Shown here one piece after another: positions 33,438 to 40,401 of a stretch of DNA of 42,684 bases. The stretch is taken from positions 1 through 42,684 of the forward strand of contig PKUV01000137.1 in NCBI GenBank assembly GCA_003131315.1, given 5' to 3'. Both the position numbers and the translations under genes were made by a program. The notes beneath the pieces were generated by a model. That model saw only the letters and a program-made list of their open reading frames with translations, was not told the origin of the DNA and did no database searches. This DNA is from Acidobacteriaceae bacterium. Lineage in GTDB: Bacteria > Acidobacteriota > Terriglobia > Terriglobales > Acidobacteriaceae. Numbering within the stretch: the stretch's first letter is position 1; each line of letters starts with the position of its first letter.

Positions 33438-33905
33438 ATGCCAAGACTGAAGTTCGATCATGTTTCTTTTCTCGTCCGAAACCTGGACCAGGCCGTGAAG
33501 GACTACCAGGAAATCCTGGAGGTCCTCGATCCGGAGCAGGCCAAGCAGATCGTGTGGGACGAAGGCATCGAACAGGGATACAAGCTGCGCTGGGCTACCT
33601 TTGCCAATCCCAACGGAGCCTCGCTGCAGTTTTTCGAAAGTGAAAATCCCAACGACCTGAAACTTCTGGAGAAGCACGGTGAGCGCGTTCACCACATCGC
33701 CTTCACCTCCGATGAGATCGAGAAAACGGTCGAGAACCTCGACAAAGCTGGCGTTCCGCTGACCAGCAAGCAGCTGACGAGTCCAAGCCACATGCAATGG
33801 CTGAAGTGGACTTTTGTGCCGCCCAAAAAGGCCCATGGGGTACTCATCGAGGTAGCACAGCGGTACAAGGTTCAGGACGGCAAGTGGGTCAAGGACGAGA
33901 TCTGA
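33438..33905 (+). CDS. VOC (glyoxalase-fold) family protein, epimerase-like
   Basis: AAGGAGAAC precedes ATG 33438. The 155-residue protein has paired VOC modules: FDHVSFLVRNLDQAVKDY with His8, a strand pair around LQFFESENPND, HGERVHHIAFTSDEIEKTVE, and KKAHGVLIEVAQRY with a Glu. These are the usual metal-ligand positions of methylmalonyl-CoA epimerase and related isomerases. It is diverged from the protein at 18901: the IAFL-x-P block is replaced by WTFVPPKKAHGVLIEV. It may epimerise another alpha-methyl acyl-CoA or be a lyase. The gene precedes the SCOT-type transferase pair. Confidence 0.78.
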   Translation: MPRLKFDHVSFLVRNLDQAVKDYQEILEVLDPEQAKQIVWDEGIEQGYKLRWATFANPNGASLQFFESENPNDLKLLEKHGERVHHIAFTSDEIEKTVENLDKAGVPLTSKQLTSPSHMQWLKWTFVPPKKAHGVLIEVAQRYKVQDGKWVKDEI

Positions 33906-33930
33906 TTCCGCGCGGGAGGAGAAGATTGCC

Positions 33931-34602
33931 GTGAAACAAAAAATCTACAACTCCGCGGACGACGCCATCGCCGATGTCCCCGATGGCGCCAGCATCATGT
34001 TCGGTGGTTTTGGTGGCGCCGGCTTCCCGAACAATTTGATTCAGGCACTGCTGCGCAAGGGGACGCGCGACCTGACGGCCATCAGCAATAACTGCGGCAC
34101 AGGCGATGGCGAGCTCGGCATCCTTTTCAAGAGCAAACAGGTCAAGCGCGTGATCGCATCTTTCCCGGGTCCGAAATCAAACTACTTTCAGGACCAATTC
34201 GCAGCCGGAGAAGTTGAGCTGGAGCTGGTGCCGCAAGGAATCCTCTGCGAGAGGATGCGCGCGCAAGGGGCCGGCATCTATGCCTTCTTTTCGCCCGTCG
34301 GAGCCGGAACTGAAATCGCCGCCCGAAAAGAAGAGCGCGTTCTCAACGGAAAACGTTGTGTGCTCGAAGCTGCACTGGGCGCGGACTTCGCTTTTATCAA
34401 GGCCTACCGCGCCGATACGCTGGGCAACCTTGTCTACCGCAAGGCTGCCCGAAATTTCAATCCTATTATGGCGACTGCCGCGGCCACGACCATCGTCGAA
34501 GTGGACGAGATCGTTCCGGCCGGCGGGCTCGATCCGGAAGTGATCGCCACGCCGTTCGTGTTCGTGGACCGCGTCGTTCAGGCAAAGACATTGCGCTCAT
34601 GA
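33931..34602 (+). CDS. SCOT-type 3-oxoacid CoA-transferase, alpha subunit
   Basis: A GTG start at 33931 is preceded by GGAGGAG. The 223-residue chain is a canonical AtoD/PcaI/ScoA-like subunit: DGASIMFGGFGGAGFPNNLI, the SNNCGTGDGELGILFKSKQV block, PQGILCERMRAQGAGIYAFF and DFAFIKAYRADTLGNLVYRK. It transfers CoA between 3-oxoacids or dicarboxylic acids and succinyl-CoA or acetyl-CoA. It differs clearly from the three IpdAB-like sets. The stop overlaps the beta-subunit start (ATGA). A role in activating a pathway acid without ATP, or in ketone-body-type end-product use, is plausible. Confidence 0.93.
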   Translation: MKQKIYNSADDAIADVPDGASIMFGGFGGAGFPNNLIQALLRKGTRDLTAISNNCGTGDGELGILFKSKQVKRVIASFPGPKSNYFQDQFAAGEVELELVPQGILCERMRAQGAGIYAFFSPVGAGTEIAARKEERVLNGKRCVLEAALGADFAFIKAYRADTLGNLVYRKAARNFNPIMATAAATTIVEVDEIVPAGGLDPEVIATPFVFVDRVVQAKTLRS

Positions 34603-35288
34603 CCAAACCACGTCTTACTCGCGAACAAATCGCTCATCGGGCAGCGCAGGAGCTGCCCGATGGATCCTGTGTCAATCTTGGCTGGGGAATTCCCAACCTC
34701 ATTGCCGCCTACATTCCCGCGGATGTCACTGTCTACTTTCACAGTGAGAACGGAATTCTCGGCATGGGATCGCGTGCGACTCCGGGCGAAGAAGATCCCG
34801 ACCTGGTGGACGCCATGAAAGTTCCGGTTACGCTGCTTCCGGGCGCCTGTTTTTTCACGCAGGCTGACGCGCACATGATGACCCGCGGTGGCCATCTCGA
34901 CTTCTGCGTGATGGGCGGCCTGCAAGTTTCCGAAAAAGGCGATCTTGCCAACTGGAAAGTTCCGGGAGCGAAGGGCTCGGGAGGAATTGGCGGCGCCATG
35001 GACATCGCTGCCGGCGCCCGTCACCTCATCATCTGCATGGAACATACCACCAAAGACAACGAGCCTAAGATCGTAAAGAACTGCACATATCCGCTAACGG
35101 GTCTGGAGTGCGTGAAGACGATCATCACCGATATGGCCGTCCTTGATGTTACCTCAAAAGGGCTCGTTCTCCGTGAGGTGGCTCCCGGTCTGACTCCTGG
35201 CGACGTGCAGGCGGTAACCGAACCGAAATTGATCGTTCCAGAATCTGTTGGTGAAATGCGGTTGAGCAACGTCGCAGCTGCTGTATAG
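34599..35288 (+). CDS. SCOT-type 3-oxoacid CoA-transferase, beta subunit
   Basis: ATG 34599 overlaps the alpha stop. The same frame is open upstream inside the alpha gene, but family length and coupling support 34599. The 229-residue chain has NLGWGIPNLIAAYIP and the catalytic Glu50 in HSENGILGMG, where the enzyme-CoA thioester forms. GGHLDFCVMGGLQVSEKGDL, KGSGGIGGAMD and YPLTGLECVKTIITDMAVLD follow. With the alpha chain it makes an AtoDA/PcaIJ-like enzyme. Both subunits look intact. Confidence 0.94.
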   Translation: MTKPRLTREQIAHRAAQELPDGSCVNLGWGIPNLIAAYIPADVTVYFHSENGILGMGSRATPGEEDPDLVDAMKVPVTLLPGACFFTQADAHMMTRGGHLDFCVMGGLQVSEKGDLANWKVPGAKGSGGIGGAMDIAAGARHLIICMEHTTKDNEPKIVKNCTYPLTGLECVKTIITDMAVLDVTSKGLVLREVAPGLTPGDVQAVTEPKLIVPESVGEMRLSNVAAAV

Positions 35289-35295
35289 CCGGTCC

Positions 35296-36969
35296 TTGGA
35301 CGCAATCTTGCTAGAACGTTCCTCCAAACTCGTCTCCTTTGATGAAGCCGTCGCGCGGATTCCAGATGGCGCCACCATTGCGGTTGGCGGCCTCTCCTAC
35401 TACGGCGCTCCGATGGAACTCATTCGTGCGCTGGTTCGGCGCCGGCCTCGCAGCCTCACGCTCGTCACAGCCGCTGTCACGGGCATTCAGGCCGACATGC
35501 TGATCGCAGCGGGATGCGTGCAAAAAATCATCAGCCCCTATGTAGCTTTCGAGGAATTCGGGCTCGCTCCCAATTTTCGCCGCGCAGTAGAGAGCGGATG
35601 CATCGAACTGTTGGAGATCGGCGAAGCGTTTCTGGCTTTCGGTCTGAAGGCAGCAGCCAGCGGTGTGCCGTTCTATGTTCTGCCTTCCACTCTTGCTGCA
35701 TCGGATTGCGCCCGAGTCAATGGACTTTATAAACGGGCGGCCGATCCATTCACCGGTAGAGAAGTAATCTGTGTTCCCGCTATCCCCGTCGATTTCACGT
35801 TGCTCCACGTCCGGCGTGCGGACCAATTCGGCAACCTCCAGCACGAAGGCACCTCTTTTATGGATTCGCTACTGGCTCGCGCTTCCAGACGGGTCCTTGC
35901 CAGCTGCGACGACCTTTTGGACGACGGCGAACTCCGCAGGAACTCTGGAGCTACTACGATTCCATCCATTCTGGTTCAGGGTATCGTGCATGCACACGGG
36001 GCAGCCTGGCCCACCGCCAGTTTCGGCTGCTATGACGTTGACCGAAGTGAAATCAAGCGCTACGCGAAGGCGAACCGCAATGAAGCCAGCGTTAATGCCT
36101 TTCTCGATCCGGTGACGCTCGCCCGATCAACCGCGCTCCCGCCCGTCGCGGCAAGAGATGATCAGCCAGCCGCGCCCGCGCGCGATGCTCTTCCGCCTTC
36201 CAAAGCTGAAATCATTGCGACGGAAATTTCCCGCTGTGTTGAAGACGGCATGTTCACAGGAGCAGGCACCGGATGCTGGGAAGTACTCGCCGGGCTTCGC
36301 CTTGCGCAACTCACGCGTACTCCCAACCTGTCGTTCACCATGGGAGGTTCTGGCGCTCTGAATCCGCGCTTGCATTTCCTCCCAGCCTCGCTGAATGGCG
36401 ACGAAGCTCTCAACGCCTGCGAAGCCCGCGTCGGACTCGATGACCTCTTCGACCTCGAACTCGCCGGCGCTTTCGACATCATGTTCGCCAGCGGCATGCA
36501 GATCGACCAGTACGGAAACCTGAACCTCGCTTGCATCGGTCCACACGAAAAACCTGTGCTTCGCGGCCCGGGCACAGTCGGTCTTGAATTCACACCGCAG
36601 GTCCGGCAGTGGGTGGCGTTTTTCCGCAGTCACAACCAACAGGTATTCGTGGAAAAAGTGGATTTCATTTCCGGCATCGGATATGGCGCCGGCCCCCGTT
36701 CGCGCGAGCAATTCGGCATCTCGGACGATCGCGGTCCAAAGTGCGTCATTACCGATCTTTGCGTACTGGATTTCTGTCCAGAGACGAAACGCATGCGCCT
36801 CAAGAGTGTTCATCCCGGCGCTACCGTAGAACGAGTTCGAGAGAGCACCGGCTTTGAGCTGGTCATCCGCGGCGACATTCCGCAGACTGCACTTCCGACG
36901 CAGACAGAATTGTCGCTGCTGCGCAACGAAATTGACCGAGGGGGATTGCTGACGACGTTGATCGCCTAA
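35296..36969 (+). CDS. Fused IpdA-IpdB-like class I CoA-transferase-fold protein (set 3)
   Basis: The 557-residue protein joins an IpdA-like half (~1-275) and an IpdB-like half (~315-550) by a Pro/Ala-rich linker (PPVAARDDQPAAPARDALPP). The alpha half has GGLSYYGAPMELIRALV, DMLIAAGCVQKIISPYVAFE and LLEIGEAFLAFGLKAAASGV with Glu110 at the IpdA catalytic place. The beta half has FASGMQIDQYGNLNLACIG, VLRGPGTVGLEFTPQV, VFVEKVDFISGIGYGAGPRS and CVITDLCVLDFCPETKRMRL. A TTG start at 35296, seven bases after the previous stop, is assumed; the ribosome site is weak. A natural single-chain version next to two split sets points to gene duplication and specialisation for different ring intermediates. Confidence 0.87.
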   Translation: MDAILLERSSKLVSFDEAVARIPDGATIAVGGLSYYGAPMELIRALVRRRPRSLTLVTAAVTGIQADMLIAAGCVQKIISPYVAFEEFGLAPNFRRAVESGCIELLEIGEAFLAFGLKAAASGVPFYVLPSTLAASDCARVNGLYKRAADPFTGREVICVPAIPVDFTLLHVRRADQFGNLQHEGTSFMDSLLARASRRVLASCDDLLDDGELRRNSGATTIPSILVQGIVHAHGAAWPTASFGCYDVDRSEIKRYAKANRNEASVNAFLDPVTLARSTALPPVAARDDQPAAPARDALPPSKAEIIATEISRCVEDGMFTGAGTGCWEVLAGLRLAQLTRTPNLSFTMGGSGALNPRLHFLPASLNGDEALNACEARVGLDDLFDLELAGAFDIMFASGMQIDQYGNLNLACIGPHEKPVLRGPGTVGLEFTPQVRQWVAFFRSHNQQVFVEKVDFISGIGYGAGPRSREQFGISDDRGPKCVITDLCVLDFCPETKRMRLKSVHPGATVERVRESTGFELVIRGDIPQTALPTQTELSLLRNEIDRGGLLTTLIA

Positions 36970-37035
36970 CCCATTCAAACTCGACCGCCGGAGAAGGCGC
37001 AACGGAATTGACATTGACAAAATGAAGAGCACCCA

Positions 37036-38436
37036 ATGAAAGGAATCATCGGACATGCGGTGCGCGTGCCAGCCTACCGGATCGCGCGCGAAGAAATCGC
37101 CAGGGCCTGGCAGTCGTCTTCACCGGGTGGCTACAAGCGCTGCGTTCGCTTCGACGAAGATTCACTGACGCTAGCCGCCGCCGCGGCCCAGAATTGCCTG
37201 CAGGCGCTGAGTGGAACGAGGGTGGCTGGGCTGATCTTCGCGTCTACTACAGCCCCTTATCTGGAGCGCCTGAACGCTGGAATCATCGCGGCGATCTGCG
37301 ATCTCGGCGCTGGCAGTTTTGTGCTCGATGCCGCATCCTCTCTTCGCGCGGGAACCACTGCGCTACAACTTGCTTTGGCAGCCGTACCTGACGATTCGGC
37401 CATCGTTGTCTGTGCTGCCGATATGCGGGAAGCCGCACTCGGTTCCCCGGAAGAGATGCAGTACAGCGACGCCGGCGCGGCCGTTGCTGTGGGAACGCAG
37501 AATGTGATCGCGGAGCTGCTGGCGAGTGCCACCACGAACGATGACTTCTTTGACTCCGTGCGGCGTGATCGCGATGAGCGCGTAACGTCTTTCGCATCGA
37601 AGTTCTCCAGTGATTACGGCTACATCGCACCCGTCACCAGGGTTGTCAAGGAAATCCTGGCGAAAGCGGGTAAAGTGTCAGGCGAGATTGCCAAGTTCGT
37701 AGTTTCCTCGCCCGATCGCCGTGCCCACCTGCAACTGGCGAAGAAACTTGGGTTCAACGAAAAGCAACTGCAGGACATCGGTTTCGAAGATGGCGGATTG
37801 ACCGGTGCCGCAATGCCGCTGGCGCTGCTGAGCGCGGCGCTCGAGTCCGCCAAACCCGGTGATTTAATTGCAGTTGCTTCTTTCGGGAATGGCGCCGATG
37901 CACTGTTGTTTCGAGTCACCGACCAGATCCAGTGCTACAAGCCGCGCGTGCCCCTTGCCGCACAGAAGGCGGTTGCACTTGATTACGCCTCTTACACGCT
38001 GTACCGCAAAGCCCGCGAGTTCTTCCGCTCCGCCGATCAGGGCCTGGAGATCAGCAATGTCTTCTATGCGAAAGAGGAGCACCAAATCACCCGGCTTCAC
38101 GGCAGCGCCTGCCGCCACTGTGGCATGCGTCAGTTTCCCTTGGCTCAGGTGTGCGTAGGCTGCAGGAAAGCGGATGCTCTCGACGAAGTCGCGCTCGCTC
38201 GCACAGGAACGATCTACACGTTTTCGGAGGACACACTGTATCCTTCGCCACTGCCCCCCACAGTGATGGCAGTTGTGGACCTCGACGGAGGCGGACGCAT
38301 CTATTGCGAAGTGGTCGATTGCTTGCCGTCGGAAGTTCGTATCGGCATGCCTGTAGAACTCACCTTTCGAAAGCTGAAGGAAGGCGGCGGCCTCTACCAC
38401 TACTACTGGAAATGCAGCCCGAGGAGGACGGCATGA
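37036..38436 (+). CDS. HMG-CoA-synthase-like protein fused to a DUF35 zinc-ribbon/OB domain
   Basis: The 466-residue protein has a thiolase-superfamily N-terminal part like archaeal HMG-CoA synthase: GIIGHAVRVPAYRIAREEIA, FDEDSLTLAAAAAQNCLQAL, the FVLDAASSLRAGTTALQLAL block and FGNGADALLFRV. The nucleophilic Cys of the C-x-AGT motif is Leu103 here, so normal condensation chemistry is unlikely. From about residue 359 comes a DUF35 domain with Cys359, Cys362, Cys373 and Cys376 (CRHCGMRQFPLAQVCVGC). The next gene, overlapping by four bases, is a thiolase with intact Cys. This resembles the archaeal thiolase/HMG-CoA-synthase/DUF35 assembly. It may act as a scaffold or retro-aldolase. Confidence 0.85.
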   Translation: MKGIIGHAVRVPAYRIAREEIARAWQSSSPGGYKRCVRFDEDSLTLAAAAAQNCLQALSGTRVAGLIFASTTAPYLERLNAGIIAAICDLGAGSFVLDAASSLRAGTTALQLALAAVPDDSAIVVCAADMREAALGSPEEMQYSDAGAAVAVGTQNVIAELLASATTNDDFFDSVRRDRDERVTSFASKFSSDYGYIAPVTRVVKEILAKAGKVSGEIAKFVVSSPDRRAHLQLAKKLGFNEKQLQDIGFEDGGLTGAAMPLALLSAALESAKPGDLIAVASFGNGADALLFRVTDQIQCYKPRVPLAAQKAVALDYASYTLYRKAREFFRSADQGLEISNVFYAKEEHQITRLHGSACRHCGMRQFPLAQVCVGCRKADALDEVALARTGTIYTFSEDTLYPSPLPPTVMAVVDLDGGGRIYCEVVDCLPSEVRIGMPVELTFRKLKEGGGLYHYYWKCSPRRTA

Positions 38437-39602
38437 GCGCTTCTTTGGCAGACAAGGTAGCCGTCATCGGCGTTGGGTGCACCAAATTCGGCGAGAACTT
38501 TGGTCAGAGCTTGCAGGAGATGATGGTTGAGGCAGGCACGGCTGCGTGCGCCGATGCAGGAGTTAGCCTGGATGACGTTCAGGCCGCCTGGTTGGGGACG
38601 TTTTCTCCCGGCTTCAGTGGCGGCAAGGCCACGATCACACTGGCGGACTCCCTCAAATTTCGGGGCCGCCCCATTACACGGGTCGAAAACTACTGTGCGA
38701 CGGGCACGGATGCTTTTCGTAACGCGGCGGCAGCGGTTGCCGCCGGGCAATACGACATTGTCCTGGTCCTCGGAGCAGAAAAACTTCGGGATCGTCCCGT
38801 GCGCGGGTTGCAACGCGAAGGCATTCACCCTTACTTCGAGGCAGGCTCCACGGCGCCTGGAATTTTCGCGCTCGCAGCCAATCGCTACATGCACACGTTT
38901 GGCATGAAGCGGGAAACTCTCGCCAAGGTTGCGGTGAAGAATCACGCCAATGGCGCGTCCAATCCCAAGGCCCACTTCCAGATGAAGATCACGGAAGACC
39001 AAGTGCTGAAAGCGCCCATGATTGCGTATCCTTTCGGTCTGTTTGACTGCTGTCCGACCACCGACGGCGCCGCCGCGGCCATCATCTGCCGCGCTGATCT
39101 GGCCAGCAAATTCCGAAAGGATCGGATTGTCGTTCGTGGCATCGGCCTTGCTGTGATGTCGGGCAAACCGTATCTCGATCCCACCTGCGACTATCTCGGT
39201 TTTCCAGCTACCCAGGCCGCAGCGCAACAAGCCTACAAAGCTGCGGGCATTTCTGATCCCGTGAAGGAAGTGGATTTCGCCGAAGTCCACGACTGTTTTA
39301 CCTGGACAGAGATTAGCAACTACGAGGACCTCGGACTCTGCCGCAAGGGGGAAGGCCCCAGGTTCATCGAAGAAGGCCGGAGCACTTTACAGGGTGATAT
39401 GCCCGTGAATCCGAGCGGCGGGCTGAAATCCTTCGGCCATCCCGTAGGAGCGACCGGCGTGCGCATGATCTATGAGATCGTGACCCAGTTGCGTGGGGAA
39501 GCAGGCGAACGCCAGGTGAAAAACGCTGAAATTGGACTCGCTCACAATCTAGGCGGGCCCGGCGCTGTCGCCTGCGTGGTGATCCTGGGACGAGAAGGAT
39601 AG
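38433..39602 (+). CDS. Thiolase of the SCP2/lipid-transfer branch with intact Cys and His
   Basis: ATG 38433 overlaps the previous stop and follows GAGGAGGAC. The 389-residue protein has Cys88 in VENYCATGTDAFRNAAAAVA and His336 in NPSGGLKSFGHPVGATGVRM, followed by IGLAHNLGGPGAVACVVILG. Both key residues missing in the proteins at 21030 and 22172 are therefore present. It should cleave or form a 3-ketoacyl-CoA. Coupled translation with the HMG-CoA-synthase-like/DUF35 fusion suggests that they form one complex. It is the last gene of the operon; gene remnants follow. Confidence 0.92.
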   Translation: MSASLADKVAVIGVGCTKFGENFGQSLQEMMVEAGTAACADAGVSLDDVQAAWLGTFSPGFSGGKATITLADSLKFRGRPITRVENYCATGTDAFRNAAAAVAAGQYDIVLVLGAEKLRDRPVRGLQREGIHPYFEAGSTAPGIFALAANRYMHTFGMKRETLAKVAVKNHANGASNPKAHFQMKITEDQVLKAPMIAYPFGLFDCCPTTDGAAAAIICRADLASKFRKDRIVVRGIGLAVMSGKPYLDPTCDYLGFPATQAAAQQAYKAAGISDPVKEVDFAEVHDCFTWTEISNYEDLGLCRKGEGPRFIEEGRSTLQGDMPVNPSGGLKSFGHPVGATGVRMIYEIVTQLRGEAGERQVKNAEIGLAHNLGGPGAVACVVILGREG

Positions 39603-39683
39603 GCGAAGCCCATCTCGTCTTCTACAATGAGCGCCGGTCATCGGCGAACGAAAAGAACTTTACGCTACCCAGTCATTAAAGAG

Positions 39684-39752
39684 CGCCTGTTTATCGACCT
39701 CGGGGCGGCCACGGTCATTGGTGAAACTGCCGTCATAGGCGACAAAGTGACG
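39684..39752 (+). pseudogene. Fragment of serine O-acetyltransferase (cysE-like left-handed beta-helix)
   Basis: The frame reads ERLFIDLGAATVIGETAVIG followed by DKVT, close to the conserved FIDHG-x-x-VVIGETA-x-IG-x-V segment of serine acetyltransferases. The first half of the protein and the catalytic His-containing turn are missing or changed (DLG in place of DHG). After the Thr the frame leaves the family pattern. It is a short relic rather than a gene. The region has no ribosome site or promoter that I can see. Confidence 0.55.
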
Positions 39753-40000
39753 CCAGGTCTTTTTTCGCGGTACAAGGACGGTACAACGAGAACCTGTTCC
39801 CTAGCCTTTCTAGCTGTTCCTTACAGGGCATTGCTTTCACGGCGGTGTCCTACAAAAAGTGGAAGGTCTTCCTGTTTGCCGTGCCCAGTTTCTGTCCCGG
39901 AGGCATCGGTTCGGACGCTGTCATGAAGTTCAAGGATTAACTTGCGTAGGCAGGTTGGAGAAGGTACAGCGGTTTTCGTGCCTTTGTGCGGCTATAAGAT

Positions 40001-40077
40001 CCTTTAGAATCAGCGAGCGGCTGACAGAGAATCCGGCTGTTAACCGGGGGCTGCAGGTTCGAGCATTGCCCTGAGGG
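40001..40077 (+). tRNA. Degraded tRNA-Asn(GTT)-like sequence
   Basis: A clear anticodon arm (stem TCCGG/CCGGG, loop CTGTTAA, anticodon GTT at 40039-40041) is followed by a T-arm with loop TTCGAGC. The T-stem GCAGG/ATTGC has one mismatch and one wobble. The acceptor halves CCTTTAG and CCTGAGG pair imperfectly and the D-arm is poor. The discriminator base is G, as in tRNA-Asn; CCA is not encoded. It is probably a decayed tRNA or an integration-site relic, not a functional gene. Confidence 0.42.
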
Positions 40078-40218
40078 GCAAGACCCGTGAAACTGAATGA
40101 AAACTGAATGACAAAATTGCCTTTGTGCCCTTTCTAGGCACTCAGGCCCATCGTTGAATCAATAACTTGCGTGGAATCAATAGGTGCCTGGGGAACAAAT
40201 CCACCCCCCCGCAACCAT

Positions 40219-40249
40219 GAGCGCCACTGCTCAAAAGGCAGTGGCGCTC
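40219..40249. terminator. Perfect 12-bp hairpin, likely transcription terminator
   Basis: GAGCGCCACTGC (40219-40230), loop TCAAAAG, and GCAGTGGCGCTC (40238-40249) form a perfect inverted repeat. It lies 153 bases beyond the stop of the minus-strand beta-barrel gene, and on the plus strand beyond the catabolic operon. Neither side has a clear T-run, so termination is inferred from stem strength and position only. Confidence 0.5.
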
Positions 40250-40401
40250 GCCTGTTTCCGAATTCAAGTTCTCTGGATCCCGCCACTGCACCCAGACTTC
40301 CCACAACGCGGTTTCGGGATTGTTTCCGAATAGCCGGCGATACGGGAGCCTGGAACTGCATTGAGTTGAAGATTCAAGCAGTGACCAGGGAAGCAAGAAC
40401 A

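Larger units (their letters stand above)
39603..40401. other. Non-coding stretch with gene remnants
   Basis: No intact gene is visible in these ~800 bases. They contain a serine-acetyltransferase-like fragment, a degraded tRNA-Asn-like sequence and a strong hairpin, each listed separately. The frame ending at 39940 (FTAVSYKKWKVFLFAVPSF) may be another remnant that I cannot name. The stretch looks like a decay zone or rearrangement scar marking the right edge of the catabolic locus. Confidence 0.6.

Noticed and set aside
32571-33836. Minus-strand open frame of 421 codons
   Set aside because: It is antisense to the SDR and VOC genes, which have clear family motifs; the antisense translation is unrecognisable.
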